The notes below the pieces were generated by a model. The model had not been told where the DNA came from. It did not search any database and saw only the letters and a program-made list of their open reading frames with translations. Below, piece by piece: positions 56,537 through 64,000 of a stretch of DNA of 64,000 nt. Position 1 is the stretch's first letter. Every line of letters starts with the position of its first letter. The position numbers and the translations under genes are program-made. The DNA lies in NCBI GenBank assembly GCA_963746955.1, contig CAVVDR010000009.1, positions 1 through 64,000 of the forward strand, read 5' to 3'. The stretch comes from DASQBT01 sp963746955 (GTDB taxonomy: Bacteria > Pseudomonadota > Gammaproteobacteria > Burkholderiales > Thiobacillaceae).

Positions 56537-58886
56537 TTAGAAAGTGGTGCCCAAATTGAACTGGAACACCTGCGTCTTGTCATCCTCCTTCTTGTTCAGA
56601 GGCTTGGCAAGGCTGAACTTGAGCGGGCCCATCGGTGAGTTCCAGGCGATGCCGATCCCCGCAGAATAGCGGAAATCACTGGCATTGAACTTAGCCGACC
56701 TTCCCAGATAATCGTTCGGCCCGAATACCGAACCGGCATCCAGAAAAGTGGAAAGCCGTACCGATCCGTCCTTGATCCCGGGCATGGGAACGAAAAGTTC
56801 CACGTTGCCAATAATCTGGGTGTCTCCACCCAATGAAACCTTCTGGCAGTTGAACAAGTGTGGACGGGATGCATTCACCAAGGGTCGTGTTCGATGTAGT
56901 CAAGGCCTTGGGCCCGATGGTACCCGAATCAAAGCCGCGTACCGAACTCACGCCGCCGGCAAAGAAATTCTTGAAGAACGGCAGGGGCTTCCCGCCCAAA
57001 CCCGCCGCATAGCCCGCCTGTGCGTTAACCATCAGGGTAAAATCCTTGCTCAAAGGAAAGAATTGCTGATGCTGCACATTGAGTCGGTAGTACTGGATGT
57101 CGCCCGGGGGAGTCCCGAATTCCACGCCGACGCGCTGGAGGAAACCTTTGGTCGGAAACAGGAAACTGTTGCGCGTATCGCGCGCCAGCGAAGTGTCGAG
57201 GCGCAGCGTGGTGTTGCTGTTTCCAAAGTCCCTGACGAAATTCTGATAAGTGATGGGGCTGGTCGCACTGGTGGTTACATCGAATAATTCCGCTGCCACC
57301 CCGAGATTGAGAAAATCCTTCTCATTCAAAGGCAATCCGAATCTCAAGCCCAGGCCCTCGGTGGATGAATGGTACTGACCTACCCCGCTCAATGAACTGG
57401 TATCCACATCCCGGCGGTAGATGTCATAGCCCAGACTCACCCCATCCATGGTGTAATAGGGATTGGTGAAGGACAGCGAGTAGACCGTGTTGACCTTGCC
57501 GGAATTGACCTGCAAGGCAAGCTGATTGCCGGTTCCAAATACATTCGCCTGATTGATCGAGCCCGAAAGAATCAGGCCATCCGAAGAGGAGAAGCCCGCC
57601 CCCACCATGATGTTGCCGGTAGCCTTCTCCGTTACGTTGATATTCAGGTCCACCTGATCGGTCGTGCCGGAAACCATGGGCGTTTCAATCGACACCTCGC
57701 CGAAGTAGCCGAGCCGGTTCAATCGGTCCTGTGACAACTGGATCTTGTCGCTGTTGTACCAGCCGCCCTCCATCTGGCGCACCTCGCGGCGGATGACTTC
57801 GTCCCGGGTCTTGCTGTTGCCGGCCACGTTCACCCTGCGCACATACACGCGGCGACCCGGATCGATGTACAGGGTGAAGGCCACTTGGTGCTTGTCCTTG
57901 TCCAGTTCGGGCACCGCGTTGACGTTGGCAAATGCGTAACCTTCCGTCCCCAAACGGTCGCTGATGAGTTTGGTGGATTCGGTCAGCTTCTGGCGTGAGA
58001 AGACATCGCCTGGTTTGAGAGTGATCAGCTTCTTGAGCTCTGCCTCGGGCACCAGCATCTGGCCAGCCAGTTTCACGTCGGAAACCGTGTATTTGGGTCC
58101 TTCCGTCAGATTGACGGTGATGAAGATGTCCTTCTTGTCGGGGCTGATGGAAACCTGGGTGGAATCAAGATTGAATTCCAGATAACCCTGATTGAGATAA
58201 AACGAGCGCAGGGCTTCCAGATCGCCCGAAAGCTTGGTCTTCGAATACTGATCGTCCTTGTTGTACCAGGAGAGCCAGCCCGGGGTGCTGGAGCTGAATT
58301 GTCTAAGCAACTGCTTCTCGGTGAATGCCTTGTTCCCGACCAGATTGATCTGCCTGATCTTGGCCGATTCTCCCTCCACCACCTGGAAATTGATTGCAAC
58401 GCGATTTCGTTCCAGCGGGGTGACGGTGGTGTTTACCTCCACCGCATATTTGCCTTTATTGAAATACTGCGACTTCATCTCGTGCTCGGCGCGGTCCAGC
58501 ACGCTCTTGTCAAAAATCCGCCCCTCGGCCAGCCCGGCGTCCTTGAGCGCCTTCTTCAGGTCATCCTCGGAAAATTCCTTGATGCCGCTCAGGCTGATCT
58601 TGGCTACCGCAGGGCGTTCCTCGACCGTGACGATCAGCACGTCACCCTGCGCCTCCAGCCTGACATCCTTGAAAAAACCGGTGGCGAACAGCGCCTTGAT
58701 GGCTGCGGCGGCCTTCTCATCGTCGAGTCTGTCACCCACCTTCACGGGCAAATAGCTGAACACCGTCCCTGCTTCGGTGCGTTGTATGCCTTCCACGCGA
58801 ATGTCCTTGATGACGAAGGGTTCCACTGCCTGGGCCAGGTTTGCAATGGCGGTCAGGATAAGGAACGTGGAAAGGCGAATTTTCAT
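56537..58886 (-). CDS. bamA: Outer membrane protein assembly factor BamA, with an apparent one-base frameshift
   Basis: A protein of 782 residues once one base is removed. The signal peptide (MKIRLSTFLILTAIANLAQA) and five POTRA domains (VKDIRVEGIQRTEAG onward) precede the barrel, with VRGFDSGTIGPK in the conserved loop-6 RGF region. The frame breaks at 56881-56885: ACGACCCTTGGT encodes TTLG and runs into nonsense, whereas ACGACCTTGGTG would continue as TTLVNASRPHLF and reach ...VFQFNLGTTF-stop at 56537. The total, 2349 bases after removing one C, is exactly 783 codons. BamA is essential, so a sequencing error in the CCC run is much more likely than a real mutation. Confidence 0.93.
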
Positions 58887-58893
58887 GTTTGTT

Positions 58894-60240
58894 TTAACCG
58901 CTGGTCAGTCGCGCGAGGTCATTGTAGAGGGCCAGTACCATCAACAGGAACAAAATGGCCATTCCAATACGGCTGCCAAGTTCCATGAAGCGTTCGGAAA
59001 CCGGCCGGCCCCGAAAAATTTCGAAACCATAATACATGAGATGGCCACCATCCAATAAAGGCACGGGAAGCAGGTTCAATACGCCAAGACTGATGCTGAC
59101 CAGGGCAAGAAAACTGACAAAACTCAGCCATCCCATCTGGGCAGACTGTCCGGCATAATCGGCAATGGTCAGGGGCCCGGACAGATTCCGCCATGAAACC
59201 TGACCCATCACCATGCGCCCCATCATCTCCAGCGTGAACACCGACATATCCCAGGTCTTCTGCACGCCTTTTTCCAGGCTATCCCACGGACCGTAGCGGA
59301 TTTCGGTGCGAATTTCCGCCAGCCAGCGTTCCTCCAGTTTGGGCCCGGCGCCGATCTTGCCGATACTCTGGCCACCGTGAATCTCGGTCCCAGGGGTCAG
59401 GGACAGATTCAATTTCTGTCCGCCCCGTTCAATCTCCAGACTCAGTCGCCTGCCCGCCGACCCGCGCACCTTGCTGACCAGCGCCTGCCATGTCGGGATC
59501 GATGCCCCATCGATGGCGAGGACTTGATCGTTCACCCTGAGCCCGGCGGATGCTGCGACGCCTTTGGGCAACAGCATTCCCAGGATGGGGGGAATGGGCG
59601 GCTCGTAGGGACGAATACCCAGTTCATCCAGAACATCTTGCTCGATTTCATCGCGCTTGATCCCGGTCAGGTCCAGTTGGACGGGAGCGTTATTCCTTAG
59701 CTTCAACTCGACGTTTCCGCCTGACAGGGCATGCTTCAACAGACTCAAGCGCAGATCCAGGAAGGATTCCACCGGCGCGCCATCCACCGCGACAATTTCG
59801 TCGCCATTATTGAGCCCTGCGTGGGCGGCAGGCGAATTGGGCACGGGCTCGCCAATTAGCGGCTTGATGGCAGGAACGCCGTGCAAGAACAGCACCCAGT
59901 AGAACAGGACGGCCAGCAGGAAATTGGCGATCGGGCCGGCCGCCACGATCAGCAGGCGGCGGCCCACCGGTGCGCGGTTAAACGCCCGGCCAAGCTCGTG
60001 CGGCGCGACCGTCCCTTCGCGTTCGTCCAGCATTTTCACGTAGCCGCCGAGGGGCAGAATGCACAAGGCCAATTCGGTTTGATCCCTGCCGTAACGCTTG
60101 ATCAGGAGCGGACGGCCGAATCCAACGGCAAAGCGCAATACTTTGACGCCCAGCATTCGCGCCGCAAGAAAGTGGCCGAACTCATGGACCACCACCAGTA
60201 TGCCGATGGCCGCCAGGAAGGAAAGGACTGTAGTCAGCAT
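58894..60240 (-). CDS. rseP: Site-2 metalloprotease RseP
   Basis: A 448-residue inner-membrane zinc protease that cuts anti-sigma factors and old signal peptides. The zinc site is HEFGH (residues 19-23) in ILVVVHEFGHFLAARMLGV, a pair of PDZ domains follows (GLNNGDEIVAVDGAPVESF and GLRVNDQVLAIDGASIPTW), and the second metal motif is NLLPVPLLDGGHLM. It is seven bases upstream of bamA. The order dxr-rseP-bamA is standard. Confidence 0.96.
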   Translation of the reverse strand: MLTTVLSFLAAIGILVVVHEFGHFLAARMLGVKVLRFAVGFGRPLLIKRYGRDQTELALCILPLGGYVKMLDEREGTVAPHELGRAFNRAPVGRRLLIVAAGPIANFLLAVLFYWVLFLHGVPAIKPLIGEPVPNSPAAHAGLNNGDEIVAVDGAPVESFLDLRLSLLKHALSGGNVELKLRNNAPVQLDLTGIKRDEIEQDVLDELGIRPYEPPIPPILGMLLPKGVAASAGLRVNDQVLAIDGASIPTWQALVSKVRGSAGRRLSLEIERGGQKLNLSLTPGTEIHGGQSIGKIGAGPKLEERWLAEIRTEIRYGPWDSLEKGVQKTWDMSVFTLEMMGRMVMGQVSWRNLSGPLTIADYAGQSAQMGWLSFVSFLALVSISLGVLNLLPVPLLDGGHLMYYGFEIFRGRPVSERFMELGSRIGMAILFLLMVLALYNDLARLTSG

Positions 60241-60242
60241 CC

Positions 60243-61433
60243 CTACGCCGCTTTCAGCGAGGCCAGGAAAGAGGCTGTAAAGGCCCGCGCCGAGCGGTCT
60301 GCGTCCAGCAGGGATTCCAGGTCGCGAGCTACTGTCGCAGCGAGTTTGTCCAGGGCATGCGCAATGGCACGCGGAATGTCATTGAAGCCGCAGCGCCGCG
60401 TCAGGAACTGGTCAACCGCGACCTCGTTTGCCGCATTCAGAATCGCCGGTGCGCTGCCGCCGGCCCGCAGGGCATCGAACGCGAGTTTCAGACAGGGAAA
60501 ACGCTGGTAATCCGGCGCTTCGAAAGTCAAGCTCCTGCCCATCAGTTCCAGTGCGTTGACACCGGCTTCGATGCGCTCGGGAAAGCCCATTGCATAGGCA
60601 ATGGGCGTGCGCATGTCCGGCGTACCGAGTTGCGCAATCAGCGACCCATCCAGATATTCCACCATGGAATGAATCACGCTCTGGGGATGCACCAGCACCT
60701 GGATCTCCTCGGCCTGCGCATTGAACAGCCAATGGGCCTCGATAATTTCCAAACCCTTGTTCATCATGCTCGCGGAGTCGACGGATATCTTCTTGCCCAT
60801 TACCCAGTTCGGGTGGGCGACCGCCTGCTCCGGGCTGACTTTGGACATCTCCTCGGCGCTCATGGTGCGAAACGGGCCGCCCGATGCGGTCAGCCAGATC
60901 TTGCGCACGCCGGCAGCGGACAGATCGCCAGAAAAATCTTTCGGCAGGGCCTGGAAAATTGCATTGTGTTCCGAATCGATGGGCAACAATTCGGCGCCGT
61001 TGTCGCGGATCGCATCCATGAACACGCGCCCGGCCACCACGAGGGTTTCCTTGTTGGCCAGCAAAATGCGCTTGCCTGCCCGGGCCGCCGCCAGGCTGGC
61101 GGGCAAGCCGGCCGCGCCGACGATGGCAGCCATCACCGTATCCACCTCGGGCAGAGTGGCGGCCTCGACCAAAGCCTGCGCGCCGGCCCACACCTCTACC
61201 TTCAGTCCTGAGACCTGCAAACGCTGACGCAGGGCTGCAGCCGCGCTTTCATCCGCCATCACCGCCACCCTGGGCCGATGCATCAGACACTGTTCAAACA
61301 AGCGCTCAACCTGCGCGCCGCCGGTCAGCGCGATGACTTCAAAGCGTTGCGGGTGACGCGCGACCACATCCAGGGTATTGACCCCTATGGTGCCGGTGGC
61401 GCCCAGTATGGTCAGCTTGCGCGGGTTGCTCAC
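60243..61433 (-). CDS. dxr: 1-deoxy-D-xylulose 5-phosphate reductoisomerase
   Basis: A 396-residue enzyme of the methylerythritol phosphate route to isoprenoids. The NADPH loop is ILGATGTIGVNTLDVVARHP, and ALLPIDSEHNAIFQAL, TASGGPF, ISVDSASMMNKGLEIIEAHWLF and GTPDMRTPIAYAM are active-site blocks. It overlaps cdsA by four bases at its start, and rseP begins two bases after its stop. Full length. Confidence 0.96.
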   Translation of the reverse strand: MSNPRKLTILGATGTIGVNTLDVVARHPQRFEVIALTGGAQVERLFEQCLMHRPRVAVMADESAAAALRQRLQVSGLKVEVWAGAQALVEAATLPEVDTVMAAIVGAAGLPASLAAARAGKRILLANKETLVVAGRVFMDAIRDNGAELLPIDSEHNAIFQALPKDFSGDLSAAGVRKIWLTASGGPFRTMSAEEMSKVSPEQAVAHPNWVMGKKISVDSASMMNKGLEIIEAHWLFNAQAEEIQVLVHPQSVIHSMVEYLDGSLIAQLGTPDMRTPIAYAMGFPERIEAGVNALELMGRSLTFEAPDYQRFPCLKLAFDALRAGGSAPAILNAANEVAVDQFLTRRCGFNDIPRAIAHALDKLAATVARDLESLLDADRSARAFTASFLASLKAA

Positions 61434-62230
61434 AGGCGGCCTCCGGCGACCAGGAGTATCGTGGTGGCCACCGGGAGGGCTGCGGTCAGGGCGTCAATCC
61501 GGTCCAGAATCCCGCCGTGGCCCGGCAGCATGCTGCCACTGTCCTTTACCCCTGCCACCCGCTTCATCCAGGATTCGAACAAATCGCCAAGTACTGAGAA
61601 GAAGAACAACGCCAACGTCAGCAATAACGCTCCGGCGATCCGTAGCCCATGGATCGAAGCACTCACCGCTGAGGCATAGAGCACAAGCGCCAGTCCTGCA
61701 CCCGCCACTCCTTCCCATGTCTTGCCCGGGCTGATCGCCGGCGCCAGCTTGCGGCTGCCGAAGCGTCGCCCGACAAAAAAGGCAGCGGAGTCGCCGATCC
61801 ATACCACAGCCAGTAAGCCGAGCAGATACCACGGACCAAAGTCGCGCAGCGTCACCAACGCGACCCAGGTGGGCAGCAGCACGATCACCCCGACCGTGGC
61901 CAGGATGAACGGACTTCTCGTTTTCCAACGCCGGGCCAGCCAGAGGGGCGCAATCAACCCCCAGAACACGACTGCCGACCAAAGCAAACCTTGTTGAAAT
62001 TCCTTTTGCGCGGCAAGAAAATCAACAAAGTGAAACGCCAATGCACAGCCGGCCAGGACGCCACCGTACGCCCACGACAGCGGCGCCGGGAAACCTGCGA
62101 TGCGCCCCCATTCGAAGCCAGCCAGGGCAACTGCCAGCGCGACCAGCGTCGCCCACAGCCCCGCCGGCGCCCAGAAAAGGATGGGCAAAAACAAGGCCAG
62201 CAGCGTGCCCGCAGTGATCAGCCTAAGCAC
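61430..62230 (-). CDS. cdsA: Phosphatidate cytidylyltransferase
   Basis: A 266-residue membrane protein that makes CDP-diacylglycerol, the substrate of the PssA encoded at 3313. Multiple spans are visible (LITAGTLLALFLPILFWAPAG, WATLVALAVALAGFEWGRIA), and the C-terminal signature SWMKRVAGVKDSGSMLPGHGGILDRID is complete. I start at GTG 62230 because AGAAGG lies six bases ahead; it overlaps uppS by eight bases. The frame is open to 62473 but those codons lie inside uppS. Confidence 0.93.
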   Translation of the reverse strand: MLRLITAGTLLALFLPILFWAPAGLWATLVALAVALAGFEWGRIAGFPAPLSWAYGGVLAGCALAFHFVDFLAAQKEFQQGLLWSAVVFWGLIAPLWLARRWKTRSPFILATVGVIVLLPTWVALVTLRDFGPWYLLGLLAVVWIGDSAAFFVGRRFGSRKLAPAISPGKTWEGVAGAGLALVLYASAVSASIHGLRIAGALLLTLALFFFSVLGDLFESWMKRVAGVKDSGSMLPGHGGILDRIDALTAALPVATTILLVAGGRL

Positions 62231-62984
62231 CGGTTTCCTTCTGGCTTTGCGCCAACTGTTCGCTGGTGCGTCCGAAGCGCCGTTCGCGCTTGTGATAGGA
62301 AGCAATCGCCTTATCCAGGCTGGTAGCATCAAAATCGGGCCACAGTGTGTCGGTAAAGTACAGCTCGGTATATGCCAGCTGCCAGAGCAGAAAATTGCTG
62401 ATGCGCCTTTCCCCCCCTGTGCGGATGAAAAGATCGGGCTCAGGCGCATCGGCCAGGCATAAATGGGCAGCAAGATCGGCTTCGCCTACCCGCCCTTGAT
62501 GCCCCGAATCGAGCAAACGGTTAACCGCCTGCAGCACATCCCAGCGTCCACCGTAGTTTGCCGCAATGTTAAGCACCAACCGGGTGTTGCGCTTCGTGCG
62601 GGTCTCCGCTTCGGCAATCAGCTGTCTTATGGCGGGGCCGAAGGCATCGATCTCGCCGATCACGCGGAACCGGATGCCGTTCTTGTGCAGTTTGGCCACT
62701 TCGCTTTTCAGCGCGCGCATGAACAACTCCATCAGCAGCGAAACTTCCTCGTGCGGCCGGCGCCAGTTCTCCGAACTGAAAGCAAACAGGGTCAGTTGTT
62801 CAACACCCCGCTCGGCACAGGCCTTGACAATGGTGCGCACCGATTCAACCCCTTTCTTGTGTCCGGCAATGCGCGGCAGCATGCGCTTCTTGGCCCAGCG
62901 GCCATTGCCGTCCATAATGATCGCAATGTGGCGCGGTACCTCGTATACCTCGGGAATGATGGTGGTTGAGCTCTTGAAAATCAT
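62223..62984 (-). CDS. uppS: Undecaprenyl diphosphate synthase
   Basis: A 253-residue cis-prenyltransferase that makes the lipid carrier for peptidoglycan and O-antigen. The first conserved region is IAIIMDGNGRWAKKRMLPRIAGHKKG with the catalytic Asp, then LTLFAFSSENWRRP, and the C-terminal DLFIRTGGERRISNFLLWQLAYTELYFTDTLWPDF. It uses products of the dxr pathway encoded in the same operon. The gap to frr is 135 bases. Confidence 0.96.
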   Translation of the reverse strand: MIFKSSTTIIPEVYEVPRHIAIIMDGNGRWAKKRMLPRIAGHKKGVESVRTIVKACAERGVEQLTLFAFSSENWRRPHEEVSLLMELFMRALKSEVAKLHKNGIRFRVIGEIDAFGPAIRQLIAEAETRTKRNTRLVLNIAANYGGRWDVLQAVNRLLDSGHQGRVGEADLAAHLCLADAPEPDLFIRTGGERRISNFLLWQLAYTELYFTDTLWPDFDATSLDKAIASYHKRERRFGRTSEQLAQSQKETGA

Positions 62985-63119
62985 CGGGCAGTAAATCTTG
63001 CTGCCCCAGGGGAAACGTCGCGCGAGCGCCGCTTCCCTCGCCCGTGTGGGGGTCGGGAGGGAACATTCAGGGAGGACGCGACGATCATGATGACGGAGCG
63101 GCGTGTAGCGTCATGACCG

Positions 63120-63689
63120 TTAGACGGTCATCAGTTCCGCTTCCTTGGTAGCCAGAGCCTTGTCGATTTCGGCGATGAACCAGTCGGTCAGTTTTTGCAC
63201 ATCCTCCTGCGCCCGGCGTTCCTCGTCCTCGCTGGCGGACTTGGTCTTGACCATTTCCTTCAGCGCCGTATTGGCATCGCGGCGAATGTTGCGCACCGCC
63301 ACGCGGGCGCTTTCGGCTTCCACCCTGACGACCTTGGTCAGATCGCGGCGGCGCTCTTCGGTCAGCGCAGGCATGGGAACGCGGATCACGTCGCCCTGGG
63401 TGGCCGGATTAAGACCCAGATCAGCCTCGCGTATGGCCTTGTCCACCTTGCCGACCAAGTTCTTTTCCCAAGGCTGCACACCAAGAGTACGGCTGTCGAT
63501 GAGTGACACATTGGCAACCTGCGGAATCGGGGTGGGGTTGCCGTAATAATCCACCAGCACATGGTCAAGGATTCCGGTGTGGGCCCGCCCGGTGCGCACC
63601 TTGCCCAAGTCGGCCCTCAAGGCCTCCAGCGTCTTCTGCATCTTGGCTTCGGTCGATCTTTTAACATCGGCTATGGTTTGGTCCGCCAT
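63120..63689 (-). CDS. frr: Ribosome recycling factor
   Basis: A 189-residue protein that splits post-termination ribosomes with EF-G. Conserved parts are LRTDLGKVRTGRAHTGILDHVLVDYYG-like (here ALRADLGKVRTGRAHTGILD), NVSLIDSRTLGVQPWEKN, IREADLGLNPATQGDVIRVPMPALTEERRRDL and a final helix. It lies 11 bases downstream of pyrH, the usual order pyrH-frr-uppS. Confidence 0.95.
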   Translation of the reverse strand: MADQTIADVKRSTEAKMQKTLEALRADLGKVRTGRAHTGILDHVLVDYYGNPTPIPQVANVSLIDSRTLGVQPWEKNLVGKVDKAIREADLGLNPATQGDVIRVPMPALTEERRRDLTKVVRVEAESARVAVRNIRRDANTALKEMVKTKSASEDEERRAQEDVQKLTDWFIAEIDKALATKEAELMTV

Positions 63690-63700
63690 TGTCGCTCTCC

Positions 63701-64000
63701 TTAACTCACGGTCACCCGGGTGCCTTCATCCTCGCCCGATACCACACGCCTCAATGCGCCCGCCTTGAAAAGGCTGAACACGCCCAGTGGCATGTGGTTA
63801 TCCCGGCACAAGGCCAAGGCGGTTGCATCCATAACCTGGAGCTTGTCCTGGATGGCGCGATCGAAGCTCAGTTGAGCATAGCGCGTTGCAGCCGGATTCT
63901 TTATCGGGTCGTCGTTGTAGACACCGTCCACCTTGGTGGCCTTGAGCACGATATCCGCGCCCATCTCCATGCCGCGCAGCGCCGCCGCGGTATCAGTGGT
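63701..64000 (-). CDS. pyrH: Uridylate kinase, C-terminal part (cut by the window end)
   Basis: The last 99 residues of UMP kinase, which makes UDP from UMP. The visible part reads TTDTAAALRGMEMGADIVLKATKVDGVYNDDP and continues to the normal C terminus with MPLGVFSLFKAGALRRVVSGEDEGTRV. The start lies beyond 64000. It is the first visible gene of the envelope operon; frr follows closely. Confidence 0.95.
   Translation of the reverse strand, partial: TTDTAAALRGMEMGADIVLKATKVDGVYNDDPIKNPAATRYAQLSFDRAIQDKLQVMDATALALCRDNHMPLGVFSLFKAGALRRVVSGEDEGTRVTVS

Noticed and set aside
1..64000. CRISPR arrays, prophage structural genes and tRNA/rRNA genes.
   Set aside because: No regularly spaced short repeats, no phage capsid or tail genes, and no cloverleaf or rRNA-like stretch were noticed; a tRNA search program would be needed to be certain.

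Overview
The window looks like a chromosomal segment of a GC-rich betaproteobacterium. The evidence is the canonical envelope operon frr-uppS-cdsA-dxr-rseP-bamA-skp-lpxD-fabZ-lpxA-lpxB-rnhB, the ppsA/ppsR pair beside a SpoU methyltransferase, one PEP-CTERM protein, a LysM-FecR protein and a DUF1631/PilZ signalling protein. I would not name a genus from this sequence.

Layout. 1-3.3 kb is accessory: the frameshifted 3' end of a phosphohexomutase, a DUF4160/DUF2442 pair, an HTH protein, two unknown genes separated by an integron attC-like site, and a frameshifted REP-associated (RAYT) transposase between two inverted REP palindromes. 3.3-8.6 kb holds pssA, a RibD-C/DHFR-like reductase, and the tesA | ybbA-ybbP cluster. 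8.9-15.5 kb is 'Anbu locus A': an Anbu proteasome homologue, an N-formylglutamate-amidohydrolase-like protein, two transglutaminase-like proteins, a stand-alone DUF2126 protein and a SYLF lipid-binding protein. 15.5-24 kb is rich in mobile elements: two practically identical IS1182-type copies in direct orientation enclose a PAS-GGDEF diguanylate cyclase, a GAF protein and a TlpA-like thioredoxin, followed by an IS630-type element. 24-31.3 kb has a PEP-CTERM protein with a sigma-54 promoter, a LysM-FecR protein, and a LysR regulator divergent from a YgiD-like dioxygenase, an FMN reductase, a DoxX protein and a nitroreductase remnant. 31.5-41.2 kb is 'Anbu locus B': a ParA-like ATPase, a transglutaminase-DUF2126 fusion, a bufferin-type copper RiPP operon (DUF2282, DUF692, DUF2063, DoxX), a second Anbu and a lipoprotein gamma-glutamyltransferase. 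41.3-48 kb carries a BaiN/HI0933-like flavoprotein, ppsA/ppsR, a SpoU methyltransferase and a SenB-like glycosyltransferase followed by a 269-bp multi-hairpin element. 48-64 kb is a large PilZ-DUF1631-GGDEF-EAL protein and then the envelope operon, ending inside pyrH.

How genes work together. Both Anbu loci combine Ntn-type amide hydrolases (Anbu, and GGT in B), transglutaminase-like Cys proteases and DUF2126 proteins whose motifs resemble GCS2-type carboxylate-amine ligases. Together they look like two versions of a system that makes and breaks an unusual amide or peptide. The envelope operon makes lipid A precursors, undecaprenyl diphosphate, CDP-diacylglycerol and the outer-membrane assembly machinery.

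Quality note. Several genes that should be intact (the phosphohexomutase, bamA) are broken by single-base indels, mostly in short G/C runs. Some apparent pseudogenes here may therefore be sequencing or assembly errors.
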